This document shows positions 47,917 to 57,984 of a stretch of DNA of 64,000 nucleotides, in pieces. Origin of the DNA: Streptococcus vestibularis (GTDB taxonomy: Bacteria > Bacillota > Bacilli > Lactobacillales > Streptococcaceae); NCBI GenBank assembly GCA_010604095.1, contig JAABLG010000006.1, positions 52,204-116,203 of the forward strand. Reading direction: 5' to 3'. A program made the position numbers and the translations under genes. The notes below the pieces were generated by a model, which saw only the letters and a list, made by a program, of their open reading frames with translations, had not been told where the DNA came from and searched no databases. Position 1 is the stretch's first letter. Each line of letters starts with the position of its first letter.

Positions 47917-49257
47917 CTAGTTATCACCATTTAGGTCATCAAAAGTTGCATCTGAGTCTGAATCACTATGACTTGAAGAACTTGATGAATGGTCGTCGCT
48001 TGAAGAACTTGAGCTCATGCGTGATTCTGTTTGAGAATCATTATTTGAAGAATCCTTAGATTCAGATGATTTTTCAGAGCTTGATGATGAGCTTTCTTTT
48101 TCTTTGTAAACGTCAACGTTGAAGGTCCATTTATCGCCTTGGTAAGTTACTTTGATTTGCGCATATTTTGCCTTGATTAAATCTGACATCTTGCTGTCTC
48201 TGTTAAGGGCATCATAGATTTTTTCTGCAAGAGCTTTGGCATTAGATTCAGTTTTGGCACCATCTTTAGGTCCATCAACGATATCTTCTGCCTTAGGTGT
48301 TTCACCTTGACGGTAAAGAGCTGTGCTTTCAGTATCTTTCTTAGCTTCAGTGTTACCACCTGCTGTGTCAGTCACATGTGAGAAGAAAGACCATGCTGGG
48401 CTACCTGAGCGTTTTTGTTGATAAACTTGTTCGAATTCGCTTTGAACCTTATCTTGGAAAGCATCATCAGACAATTCTTTTTCCTTAGAACTTTCTGTAC
48501 TTGGTTTGCTTTCACTACTGCTTGCTGTTGAGCTTGAAGTAGAAGATGATGATCCACTTGTTGAACTTGATGAGCTTGATGAAGCATCTTTAGATTTCTT
48601 AGATTCTGATGATGATGAAGATGACTCCTTGCTATCTTTAGAATCTTTAGTATCTTTAGAATCTTTGGTATCTTTGGTATCTTTGTCACCTGAGTTATTG
48701 TTAGTGTTTGAGAATGAAAGACTATTGTCAGAATTATCTGGTGCATAGATAACTGTAGTCTTAGAGTGGTCATCAGATACAAATGTCGTATTTTTGATGA
48801 CAACACGGTTGTGGTCTCCATAGTAGTTGTTGATAACTACTTTAGAGTTTGCACAACGATGACCGCTACCAGTCACATGGTAATCAGTTGGTACTTGACC
48901 ATCACGATTCAAGATAAGAACATCACCTGCATAGATAAGGTCAATATTCTGAATATTGTTATCGTAAGCTAATTTTTCAACTGAAATACCAGTAGCTTGA
49001 GAGATTCCCCACAAAGTATCTCCCCATTGAATGACGTATTGTTGACCATTCAATTGTTTTGGATTGATATTTTGAGTTGTCAAATTATTTGTAATTTGTT
49101 CAGGTGTGCTGGCAATCCAGTTTGTAATGTCCGCAGCATGAGCACTCGTTTGATTTTGATAAAAGCTATCTGCCAAAACAGATACCGTTGGCATCCCAAT
49201 AGGTGCTAGTAAAGCACCAAACATAAGGGCCTTACCAACATAATTTTTCTTTTTCAT
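47917..49257 (-). CDS. Secreted LysM-domain protein with serine-rich region
   Basis: 446 residues: signal peptide (about 1-30, ending SVLADS), a LysM domain at about 72-115 (QYVIQWGDTLWGISQATG...AGDVLIL) that binds cell-wall GlcNAc, then a low-complexity Ser/Lys/Asp region with short KDTKDSKD and poly-Ser repeats (about 185-260), a small structured domain, and a second Ser/Asp-rich tail. No catalytic domain seen. A consensus-like promoter lies upstream. Repeat-coded stretch may vary in length between strains. Confidence 0.85.
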   Translation of the reverse strand: MKKKNYVGKALMFGALLAPIGMPTVSVLADSFYQNQTSAHAADITNWIASTPEQITNNLTTQNINPKQLNGQQYVIQWGDTLWGISQATGISVEKLAYDNNIQNIDLIYAGDVLILNRDGQVPTDYHVTGSGHRCANSKVVINNYYGDHNRVVIKNTTFVSDDHSKTTVIYAPDNSDNSLSFSNTNNNSGDKDTKDTKDSKDTKDSKDSKESSSSSSESKKSKDASSSSSSSTSGSSSSTSSSTASSSESKPSTESSKEKELSDDAFQDKVQSEFEQVYQQKRSGSPAWSFFSHVTDTAGGNTEAKKDTESTALYRQGETPKAEDIVDGPKDGAKTESNAKALAEKIYDALNRDSKMSDLIKAKYAQIKVTYQGDKWTFNVDVYKEKESSSSSSEKSSESKDSSNNDSQTESRMSSSSSSDDHSSSSSSHSDSDSDATFDDLNGDN

Positions 49258-49295
49258 CGTATATCCTCCTTATTAAATACGAAACTTACCATGAT

Positions 49296-49325
49296 ATTGT
49301 ACACCTGGCTTATTATATTTGTCAA
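49296..49325 (-). promoter_or_regulatory. Promoter of LysM gene
   Basis: Minus strand -35 TTGACA (49320-49325), 18-base spacer, -10 TACAAT (49296-49301). Confidence 0.6.
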
Positions 49326-49427
49326 TAAATTCTGTAACTTTCTAATCAAAGATTAATGCTATCTCTCTATTTTTTCTAAAAATAGAGAATTTTCCCTCTG
49401 ACATTCAACCATTTCTCCTATCTTTAG

Positions 49428-50966
<1,539 letters not shown>

Positions 50967-51061
50967 AAAGTGATATCCCATTAGTCAAATAATGGGATAT
51001 TTTTATATGAGGTATAAACGTGTTCAAAAAATTACAGTCCCTATTTTAAAAAAAATCAAGT

Positions 51062-51565
51062 GTGGGTGAACAGGCTGATACAAAAATAGAAGAAAGCCAA
51101 GTAGACTTTCCCATAGACCGTTCAGATTATTTCTTCGATCACGCACTTGTATTTTATTGTGAAGAAAACGATATCCATTCAGAAAAACTAAGCCAATCAG
51201 ATATGCAAGAGATTAGTAAAAGAGCTGCTTTTCATCTCAGTATCTTCGTCGCCTGGCTAGCAAAACATGATTTTCTGAATCCCCAAAGTGATGGATTTAA
51301 CCTTGAGGATGCACAAAAACTCAAGAATGAAAAGATTACAGGTACAGACTATCTCTTTAAACATCTTGATGAAAAACTCTATTCAAATGACGTTAGTGAC
51401 ATACTCCTCCCCTTCATCTCTGATTTTTATGAAGATTATATGGATTTTTGCTATACAGTCTTAGTTGATGGTGTTGCGAGAACTGAATTTGACTGGAAAA
51501 TCTATCACTTGGTTGAAGATGACATTGACGAGATGTTCAGCCAATATAAGACTCACATCAGATAA
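51062..51565 (+). CDS. Acidic protein of unknown function, probably broken at its 5' end
   Basis: 167 residues if begun at the GTG at 51062, which has no ribosome site. A better start lies in the same frame at GTG 51020, with GAGG upstream, and reads MFKKLQSLF followed by TAA at 51047-51049, then KKSSVGEQAD into the open frame. One base change (TAA from AAA) in a T/A homopolymer would join both parts. So this looks like a gene with a nonsense change or an assembly error. The body is acidic, helical and has no motif I recognise. Confidence 0.6.
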   Translation: MGEQADTKIEESQVDFPIDRSDYFFDHALVFYCEENDIHSEKLSQSDMQEISKRAAFHLSIFVAWLAKHDFLNPQSDGFNLEDAQKLKNEKITGTDYLFKHLDEKLYSNDVSDILLPFISDFYEDYMDFCYTVLVDGVARTEFDWKIYHLVEDDIDEMFSQYKTHIR

Positions 51566-51576
51566 TATTTAAAAAC

Positions 51577-51605
51577 GCTTCTCTCAACTCGAGAGAAGCA
51601 TTTTC
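51577..51605 (+). terminator. Intrinsic terminator after 51062 gene
   Basis: GCTTCTCTC / GAGAGAAGC perfect stem, 5-base loop, followed by ATTTTCTT. Confidence 0.8.
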
Positions 51606-51917
51606 TTATGTCCAAAATTTTGCTTTTGATACCCAAACTGATTGACATGTAAGGAGTGCTACTTCATAGATAGCGTATTGTTTAGCAGGATAAACCATAC
51701 TTTGTTTTCTTTGTACTAAAGAGACTTCCAGAGACCAATGTAATCTCCTGTTAATCCAGGATCTTCAAGGTGCTCTATCTAGTTCGATAGCAAATTATCT
51801 AGTTAATTTTTCTCCCTCATCCATTAAATACTCTACTTTTATAGTTGAGTATAAAAAGCCAATGCTAAAAAGTCAGATTTGACATAAATGACAGATAAGC
51901 CAACACCTTGCAAAATC
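51606..51917. other. Gene-free stretch before mntH
   Basis: About 310 bases with no reading frame worth calling; possibly decayed sequence. Nothing recognisable apart from the mntH promoter at its right end. Confidence 0.4.
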
Positions 51918-51945
51918 TTGCACATCTTTCTCATAGTGTTATAAT
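51918..51945 (+). promoter_or_regulatory. mntH promoter
   Basis: -35 TTGCAC (51918-51923), 16-base spacer, -10 TATAAT (51940-51945). Confidence 0.55.
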
Positions 51946-52010
51946 TAGGTTGTCTTGATGAGTGGTAATAGTGACGCTTCCATTCAGATAAGACTTAGAA
52001 AGAGGTGCTT

Positions 52011-53345
52011 ATGACATCTTTAAAAAAGGTTTCACTTTCTGAAGTGAACCAATCAATTGATACACCAAATAATAACCGTTTTTGGCAAAATCTCAAGGCT
52101 TTCTTAGGGCCTGGGGCACTAGTGGCTGTGGGATACATGGATCCCGGAAACTGGATTACCAGTGTTGTTGGTGGTGCAACCTACAAGTACAGTTTGCTTT
52201 TCATTATCTTAATTTCCTCTTTGATTGCCATGCAGTTGCAACAAATGTCTGGGAAATTAGGGATTGTAACCCAGATGGACTTGGCGCAAGCTACTGCCTT
52301 TCACTCGCCAAAATGGTTGCGATACACGCTTTGGGTTATCTTGGAGTTAGCCTTGATGGCGACGGACTTGGCTGAGGTGCTTGGTTCTGCCATCGCCTTA
52401 AACCTTCTCTTTGGTATCCCAATCATGATTGCCATTCTGGCAACTGTCCTAGACGTCTTCCTGCTACTACTCATCATGAAGCTAGGTTTCAAGAAAATCG
52501 AAGCGATTGTTTCTACCTTAATTTTGACAATCTTGATTATCTTTGTCTATCTAGTGGCCTTGTCCGAGCCTAGTATAACAGGAATTCTCAAGGGCTATCT
52601 CCCTACAGCGACTCTATTTGAGCCACATGCTCCTGGACATACCAACCAGTTGACCTTGGCACTTGGGATTGTCGGGGCAACGGTTATGCCTCACAACCTC
52701 TACTTACATTCATCCATATCTCAGACACGTAAGGTAGACCACACTGATGGAAAAGATGTAACCAAGTCTGTGCGCTTCATGACTTGGGATTCTAATATTC
52801 AGTTGAGTTTGGCCTTTGTGGTGAACTCCCTCCTCTTGATTTTGGGGGCGGCTCTCTTCTATGGTCATGCTTCTGATATTTCGGCATTTTCACAAATGTA
52901 CGATGCCCTTCAAGACTCTAAGATTGCCGGTGCGGTAGCTAGTTCGACACTTTCAACACTCTTTGCCTTGGCGCTCTTGGCTAGTGGTCAAAACTCTACT
53001 ATCACCGGAACCTTGACAGGTCAGATTGTTATGGAAGGTTTCCTTCATATGAGGTTGCCTCAGTGGGTGATTCGTTTGTTCACACGTTTTTTCGCCCTCC
53101 TACCTGTCATCATCGTAGCCATTCTTTACGGTGATCAAGAAAAGATTTTGGATCAACTTTTGGTTTACTCTCAGGTTTTCCTTTCACTTGCCTTGCCATT
53201 CTCTATTTTCCCTCTGATTTACTATACTTCTAAAAAATCACTCATGGGAAAACACGTCAATGCCAAGTGGAATACTTTGCTTGGCTATGCCATCGCTATT
53301 ATCCTAACCATTCTTAATCTCAAACTTATCTTTGATACGTTTTAA
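52011..53345 (+). CDS. mntH: NRAMP-family manganese transporter
   Basis: Proton-coupled Mn(II)/Fe(II) importer. 444 residues from the ATG at 52011, with AGAGG just upstream; a GTG 2 codons earlier is less likely. Eleven hydrophobic helices. Family metal site: DPGNW in helix 1 (near residue 45) and MPHNLYLHSS in helix 6. Second manganese importer in the window beside mtsBCA. Confidence 0.93.
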   Translation: MTSLKKVSLSEVNQSIDTPNNNRFWQNLKAFLGPGALVAVGYMDPGNWITSVVGGATYKYSLLFIILISSLIAMQLQQMSGKLGIVTQMDLAQATAFHSPKWLRYTLWVILELALMATDLAEVLGSAIALNLLFGIPIMIAILATVLDVFLLLLIMKLGFKKIEAIVSTLILTILIIFVYLVALSEPSITGILKGYLPTATLFEPHAPGHTNQLTLALGIVGATVMPHNLYLHSSISQTRKVDHTDGKDVTKSVRFMTWDSNIQLSLAFVVNSLLLILGAALFYGHASDISAFSQMYDALQDSKIAGAVASSTLSTLFALALLASGQNSTITGTLTGQIVMEGFLHMRLPQWVIRLFTRFFALLPVIIVAILYGDQEKILDQLLVYSQVFLSLALPFSIFPLIYYTSKKSLMGKHVNAKWNTLLGYAIAIILTILNLKLIFDTF

Positions 53346-53351
53346 ACACAA

Positions 53352-53383
53352 AAATAAGGCCAGCTCTTCTGCTGACCTTATTT
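53352..53383. terminator. Bidirectional terminator between mntH and ydbC-like gene
   Basis: AAATAAGGCCAGC / GCTGACCTTATTT stem (one mismatch) between convergent genes, T-rich on one side. Confidence 0.75.
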
Positions 53384-53384
53384 C

Positions 53385-53597
53385 TTATTTTTTGAAGGCA
53401 TCAACTAGAACTTGGAATTCTTCGTTGCTAAGGGTTATACCTTTACCCATCTTAGTGTGGTCTGGGCTCCAGCTACGGATGTCATACTTGGCTGGTGCTC
53501 CGTTAAAGCTCACGCGGTTAAGTTCCTTGGTCCAACCCTTGTCGTTCTCGGACAAGACCAAGAGTTTTTCTTCAATTTCAAATGAAAATTCTGCCAT
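53385..53597 (-). CDS. ydbC: YdbC/PC4-like single-stranded DNA-binding protein
   Basis: 70 residues, MAEFSFEIEEKLLVLSENDKG ... GWTKELNRVSFNGAPAKYDIRSWSP. Matches the bacterial YdbC/PC4 family, whose Lactococcus member binds single-stranded DNA. Precise cell role unknown. Stand-alone gene. Confidence 0.8.
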   Translation of the reverse strand: MAEFSFEIEEKLLVLSENDKGWTKELNRVSFNGAPAKYDIRSWSPDHTKMGKGITLSNEEFQVLVDAFKK

Positions 53598-53719
53598 TTT
53601 GTACCTCCACTAGGTTTATTCGTTTTTTTCTGTGAAAATGGTGCGATTTTGACTAACTTATCCACAAAATTTCACCTTTCATGCTATAATTATTTTAACA
53701 AGAAACGAGGGAAATGACC

Positions 53720-54004
53720 ATGATAAACTTTTTAGAAGCGGTAAAGCATCAGCTTCATCAGTTTGTGGAAACAGGTCACAGCAAACCTGTCCACCTACTG
53801 CAGAATCAGCTTATTAATGATATCTACGATGCTATTGATAATAAACAGATGGTCATGCTGACGTCTAACCAAAAGATTTATAAAGGGTACATCAATCGTT
53901 ATGACAGGGAACGACAAGCACTCTTCATCGAACAAGATAAGGTTATCAGCATGATTGAACTAAAAGACATTAAACGTCTCAAAATCATACCACAACGAAG
54001 TTAA
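53720..54004 (+). CDS. Small protein of unknown function
   Basis: 94 residues from the second ATG at 53720 (MINFLEAVKHQLHQ), 8 bases after GAGGG; the first ATG at 53714 is too close to the site. Helical start then a short beta barrel-like stretch (MVMLTSNQKIYKGYINRYDRERQALFIE), somewhat like YolD-type or Sm-like folds, but I do not recognise the family. Stop codon lies in the terminator stem. Confidence 0.65.
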   Translation: MINFLEAVKHQLHQFVETGHSKPVHLLQNQLINDIYDAIDNKQMVMLTSNQKIYKGYINRYDRERQALFIEQDKVISMIELKDIKRLKIIPQRS

Positions 54005-54030
54005 CGAAATAGTTAACTTCGTTTTATTTT
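53994..54030 (+). terminator. Intrinsic terminator before bioY
   Basis: 12-bp perfect stem AACGAAGTTAAC / GTTAACTTCGTT, 6-base loop, then TTATTTTT. Confidence 0.85.
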
Positions 54031-54034
54031 TCAG

Positions 54035-54092
54035 TTGACTAAAAATATACTACTTGCTATAATAAATTAACTGTTGTATGAATGGAGGTTAA
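54035..54092 (+). promoter_or_regulatory. bioY promoter with operator-like dyad
   Basis: -35 TTGACT (54035-54040), 17-base spacer, -10 TATAAT (54058-54063). TTAAC-N16-GTTAA (54067-54092) spans the start of the transcript and resembles half of the biotin operator consensus, a possible BirA site. Confidence 0.55.
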
Positions 54093-54098
54093 CTAAAA

Positions 54099-54638
54099 AT
54101 GTCAAAGAATCGTACACTTTATATCATTATTCCAGCCTTTGGAGCTGCTATCATTGCTGCCCTATCACAAATCATCATTCCGATAGGAGCGGTGCCCATC
54201 ACCTTACAGACCTTTGCTGTAGGACTGGTGGCTGCCATTTTTAAACCGAGGGAAGCTACTCTTGCTGCTCTCCTCTATCTTATTCTCGGTGCAATTGGTC
54301 TACCCGTTTTCGCAGGAGGTAGCGGTGGTTTTCAAACCTTCTTTAGTCCAATAGCTGGTTATATACTTGCCTATCCCCTTTTCGCCTTTATCACTTCTAA
54401 ACTGACCAATGCTGATACACCCATTTGGAAAATCTTTTTGGCTTTTGTTTTAGGAGATGTCCCAGTATTTGTCGGTGGAATTCTCACCCTTCACTTCCTG
54501 GGAAATATGGGTTGGTCTACAGCCGTAGCTGTCGGTTTGACACCTTTTATCATTCCTGACCTGTTAAAAGGACTCATCGTCTCTTTGGTGACTAAGCCAG
54601 TCTTAAAAGCACTAAAAAATCATAGCTACTTTAACTAA
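54099..54638 (+). CDS. bioY: Biotin ECF transporter S-component BioY
   Basis: 179 residues, six membrane segments, with the BioY motif GAVPITLQTFAVGLVAAIFKPREA and GLPVFAGGSGGFQTFFSPIAGYILAYP. High-affinity biotin uptake with the shared EcfAAT module coded elsewhere. AGGAGG-like site (ATGGAGG) 12 bases before the ATG. Own promoter and terminator. Confidence 0.93.
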   Translation: MSKNRTLYIIIPAFGAAIIAALSQIIIPIGAVPITLQTFAVGLVAAIFKPREATLAALLYLILGAIGLPVFAGGSGGFQTFFSPIAGYILAYPLFAFITSKLTNADTPIWKIFLAFVLGDVPVFVGGILTLHFLGNMGWSTAVAVGLTPFIIPDLLKGLIVSLVTKPVLKALKNHSYFN

Positions 54639-54690
54639 AAAAAGATTGAAGACTTTGTTCGTTGGAACAGAATCTTCAATCTTTTTATTT
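54639..54690. terminator. Bidirectional terminator between bioY and CHY gene
   Basis: 14-bp stem AAAAAGATTGAAGA / TCTTCAATCTTTTT with a 20-base loop, between convergent genes. Confidence 0.8.
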
Positions 54691-55002
54691 TGCAAAATAA
54701 ATGTCATAGTGCTTTGAACAAGCTGGGTTAAAGGAGCTGTGACAATTGGGACAGGCTACTGCCTCTTGGTACTCCTCAATCGTCATTTCGTGCCTACAAA
54801 CACCGCAAATAAGAACCTTGTCCTCCTTCAACTGACAAGGATAGGCTCTAAACTTGTGGTCCTCCAAGCTATCATGACACTGATAACAAGCATAATATTT
54901 TTGACACTGGAAACATTTTAAGGCAACAATATCAAGCTCTGTGTGATAATGCTGGCACCTGCTTTCATCATCTACTAAAAGACCGTTTATTTTTTTCGTC
55001 AT
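54685..55002 (-). CDS. CHY zinc finger protein
   Basis: 105 residues with Cys/His pairs in the CHY order: CQHYHTELDIVALKC, CQKYYACYQCHD, CGVCRHEM and CPNC plus CSKHYD, for up to three zinc ions. Function in bacteria unknown. Its ATG shares a base with the U32 stop codon (TAATG), so it is coupled to the U32 gene upstream. Confidence 0.85.
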   Translation of the reverse strand: MTKKINGLLVDDESRCQHYHTELDIVALKCFQCQKYYACYQCHDSLEDHKFRAYPCQLKEDKVLICGVCRHEMTIEEYQEAVACPNCHSSFNPACSKHYDIYFAK

Positions 55003-56288
55003 TAGGCACGAACAGTTTTACTTGAACCGTCTTTTTGGTAGAGGTTAATCAAACCTTCTTTGGTTGAACGAATCATATCACCAGGTTTAACTTCTTGTGG
55101 CACAGTGATAGTAAGAAGTTCCATAGGGTTTGGTGCACGGTCAATCTTATTGCCATTTGAATCGTGAAGGTCCTTGATGTCACACTCAAAATGACGGAAA
55201 CCTGGTCCGTAGAATTCAACATGGTCACCTTCGAGGATAACGTTACGTTGACGGATTGTAGCTGTCATAGTTGCTGGGTCAAAGTCAACGACTTCACCAA
55301 CAAATTTGTATTGTGGAATTTTACGACGAGCACCAAAGAGTTGCTCGTTTTCTGTTGGTGTCTTGTAGTAGAAACCAGTTGCCAATTCACGTTGGGCAAC
55401 TTTCCAAAGCTCATCAATCAAATCATCTTTGATGGCGTAAAAGGCTTCTGCACTTTCCATGTAGGCGTCACAGGCAGCCTTGTAACAGTTGGCAACCGTC
55501 GAAACATAGTGGACAGATTTCATACGACCTTCGATTTTAAGGCTATCAACACCATTATCGATAAGGTCTGGGATGTTTTCAATCATACACATGTCAACGG
55601 CTGACATTGAGTATTCTTCAGGAACTTCACCATGAATACTCTTGCGCTCTTGACCGAATGGCATGTCGTAAAGGTCGTATTTCCAGCGGCATGACTGAGA
55701 GCAACCACCACGGTTGGCATCACGGTCTGACATATGGTTAGAAAGGGTACAGCGACCTGAGTATGAGATACACATAGCACCGTGGACAAAGGCTTCGATT
55801 TCAAGATCCGTGCGTTTACGGATTTCGGCCAATTCTTCCATAGTAACCTCACGTGCCAAAACAACACGGGTCAAGCCATACTGTTTCCAAAAATGGAAGG
55901 TTTCAACGTTTGTCGCAGATGCTTGCGTTGACAAATGGATATTGAGTCCTGGAGCGTAGGTTGAACAGATTTCAATCAAGGCTGGGTCAGATACGATAAC
56001 GGCATCAAGTCCCATGTCACGCAATTCACGGAACCACTCACCAGCACCTTTTTCATTTCCTTCATGGGTAACCATGTTTGAAGCAACGTGCACATCAACA
56101 CCACGAGCGTGAGCGTATTCGATACCTTCACGAAGTTCATCCATGGTAAAGTTTCCGGCACGGCTACGCAAACCATAGGCTTGTCCACCAACGAAAACAG
56201 CATCTGCGCCGTAATTTACAGCGACTTTTAATTTTTCCAAAGTCCCAGCAGGTACCAAAACCTCTGGGCGTTTTTTAGTTGTAGTCAT
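55002..56288 (-). CDS. U32 family tRNA hydroxylation protein (TrhP2-like)
   Basis: 428 residues from the ATG at 56288. Signature of family U32: EAFVHGAMCISYSGRCTLSN followed by further cysteines in RGGCSQSCRWKYD, which in relatives hold an iron-sulfur cluster. In B. subtilis and E. coli such proteins use prephenate to hydroxylate U34 of tRNA (ho5U); protease naming is historical. A second, shorter U32 gene sits upstream, the same pair arrangement as YrrN/YrrO. Confidence 0.9.
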   Translation of the reverse strand: MTTTKKRPEVLVPAGTLEKLKVAVNYGADAVFVGGQAYGLRSRAGNFTMDELREGIEYAHARGVDVHVASNMVTHEGNEKGAGEWFRELRDMGLDAVIVSDPALIEICSTYAPGLNIHLSTQASATNVETFHFWKQYGLTRVVLAREVTMEELAEIRKRTDLEIEAFVHGAMCISYSGRCTLSNHMSDRDANRGGCSQSCRWKYDLYDMPFGQERKSIHGEVPEEYSMSAVDMCMIENIPDLIDNGVDSLKIEGRMKSVHYVSTVANCYKAACDAYMESAEAFYAIKDDLIDELWKVAQRELATGFYYKTPTENEQLFGARRKIPQYKFVGEVVDFDPATMTATIRQRNVILEGDHVEFYGPGFRHFECDIKDLHDSNGNKIDRAPNPMELLTITVPQEVKPGDMIRSTKEGLINLYQKDGSSKTVRA

Positions 56289-56332
56289 AATTTCTCCAAT
56301 TTGCAAGATTGTCGATTTTAGTTTTTAGAAGG

Positions 56333-56374
56333 CTCCTTCGTTCCCTGAAAATGGAAAACTCTCAAACGAAGGAG
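56333..56374 (-). other. Inverted repeat between the two U32 genes
   Basis: CTCCTTCGTT / AACGAAGGAG, 10-bp perfect arms with a 22-base spacer. No T run follows, so it is more likely an RNA processing or translation-control hairpin than a terminator. Confidence 0.5.
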
Positions 56375-56383
56375 GAAGTATGT

Positions 56384-57313
56384 TTATTTTACACGGTCAG
56401 GTTCATAATCATAGAAACCTGTATCCAAACCACGGTTGGCTGGGTGTAATTTGTGAATAGCCTCATCAAAAAGGAAGGCTTGGTCTTGTGAAAATTCGCC
56501 AGCTTCAATGAGGTCACGAGCCTTCACAAAATACTCAGTAATTTTTACAAAGTTTTCACCCGGACAATAAACACCATCCAATTTCCAGTGGTCAAAGCCA
56601 TGTTCGATGAGTTCTGAAAGCTTGGTCATCATATCCAGGTCATTGTTGGCAAAGATATGTGTTCCATGCAAGTCTTCATAAACTGAGTAGTGAGAATCTG
56701 GATCTCCAGGCTCAGAGAGGAAAAGGTCACGTTCTTTAGTAACAGATTCATCTGTTTTGATAAAGTTGTAATAGTTTTGAAGAAGCGGACGTTTGGAATG
56801 GTGAATGATACTTGCCCCATAGACCAAAACCTCAGCTGGAATTTGAAGATTTTCAGCCATGATGAAGAGTTCCGCAGACGGAATCTCACGAGCCAAAACT
56901 GCTTCAGAAGCTCCTGCTTGTTTGCCCCAGAAATTAATCTGACGGCTAGAGGTTACCATGGTTGAAGCATCATAAATCATTTTGAAGGGACGATTGTCAC
57001 GGTTACAGATGTAGAAAACTCCCGCATCACCAACCGTAATATAATCTGCCTTGATTTCTTCAAGAAAATCAAGGTAGTCTGGAAGAGCATCCATCATACC
57101 TTGGTGCATGAGGGCATTAACTGCAACAGTTAATTCCTTACCTGACTCATGTACCAGCTCTGCAATCTTTCGCATTTCTGCGAATGAAAAAGGCTTTGGC
57201 AAACGAAGGCCGAAGGCTTTTTCGCCGATGTAAATACGATCTACGCCAAGTTCTAGGAGCTCACGTGCCTGCTCGTAGCTCTCAGCTGTCGCTGTAATCA
57301 CTATTTTTTCCAT
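56384..57313 (-). CDS. U32 family protein (TrhP1-like)
   Basis: 309 residues, shorter paralogue of the downstream gene. The U32 fold is kept (TATAESYEQARELLELGVDRIYIGE; VLAREIPSAEL) but the cysteine motif is replaced by EVLVYGASIIHHSKRP, so no iron-sulfur ligands. Likely a partner subunit of the cysteine-bearing protein, as in B. subtilis TrhP1/TrhP2. Confidence 0.85.
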   Translation of the reverse strand: MEKIVITATAESYEQARELLELGVDRIYIGEKAFGLRLPKPFSFAEMRKIAELVHESGKELTVAVNALMHQGMMDALPDYLDFLEEIKADYITVGDAGVFYICNRDNRPFKMIYDASTMVTSSRQINFWGKQAGASEAVLAREIPSAELFIMAENLQIPAEVLVYGASIIHHSKRPLLQNYYNFIKTDESVTKERDLFLSEPGDPDSHYSVYEDLHGTHIFANNDLDMMTKLSELIEHGFDHWKLDGVYCPGENFVKITEYFVKARDLIEAGEFSQDQAFLFDEAIHKLHPANRGLDTGFYDYEPDRVK

Positions 57314-57431
57314 AACTTACATTATAGCACAAATGACCTGATTATTTTAGAATTTTTAGTCCACTTACGTGTATTTAGATATTTATATTTAGTTTTATAA
57401 TACTCAATTTTAGAGAAAATACAAAAAAACT

Positions 57432-57460
57432 TTGCAAGTCCAATTTTTTTATGGTATTAT
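57432..57460 (+). promoter_or_regulatory. Promoter of DUF3270 gene
   Basis: -35 TTGCAA, 17-base spacer, -10 TATTAT. Confidence 0.5.
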
Positions 57461-57549
57461 TAATGAGATTCTAAATAGTAAAATACTGACCGAGTTATTT
57501 TGCCAACACTTAAAGTGTTTTAGGTATCTGATATAGAAAGGAGGCAGAC

Positions 57550-57846
57550 ATGGCTGACAACTTAAACCGTCAATTTGATCACATGGAAGATCTTGAGAGT
57601 GATAGCTCACAAATGACTAGTTATCAGGATTATCAAGGCTTAAACAATAATAGTATTAAGCTACAAGATATGATTTTCTTCGGACGTATCTCAAGCTTCT
57701 GTATTTCAACAGTCCTAGTTGCCTTCCTTTTCTTGGTAGCACAGGTGGCTTCCTTCTGGGCCTTTTTCTGGGCTATTACAATTAGTATCCTGGGACAGGT
57801 TGGCATTTACTTCCTCATCGAAAATTATAAAGCAAAAAAACGTTGA
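57550..57846 (+). CDS. DUF3270-like small membrane protein
   Basis: 98 residues: acidic soluble head (about 1-40) then two hydrophobic helices (near 45-65 and 70-88). Matches the streptococcal DUF3270 proteins by length and layout, from memory. Function unknown. AAAGGAGG site 7 bases before the ATG. Confidence 0.7.
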   Translation: MADNLNRQFDHMEDLESDSSQMTSYQDYQGLNNNSIKLQDMIFFGRISSFCISTVLVAFLFLVAQVASFWAFFWAITISILGQVGIYFLIENYKAKKR

Positions 57847-57866
57847 TTTCGGGTCAACGTTTTTCT
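57839..57866 (+). terminator. Intrinsic terminator after DUF3270 gene
   Basis: AACGTTGA / TCAACGTT stem, 7-base loop, T run; its first arm overlaps the stop codon. Confidence 0.85.
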
Positions 57867-57957
57867 TGTCATTTCATTAGACAATACTGTCACTCAATGA
57901 CAAATGTCTTTGAAGTCCTGACTAACATAGAAGTCCAGTTTAACTTTTCCAAGCACT

Positions 57958-57984
57958 AAAAAAAGCCCAGCGGGCTCTTTTTTA
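57958..57984 (-). terminator. Intrinsic terminator after YtxH gene
   Basis: AGCCC / GGGCT stem with a 3-base loop and six or more T on the minus strand. Confidence 0.75.

Noticed and set aside
48506..48748. Acidic antisense ORF opposite the LysM gene repeat
   Set aside because: Product of the repeat composition read in reverse.
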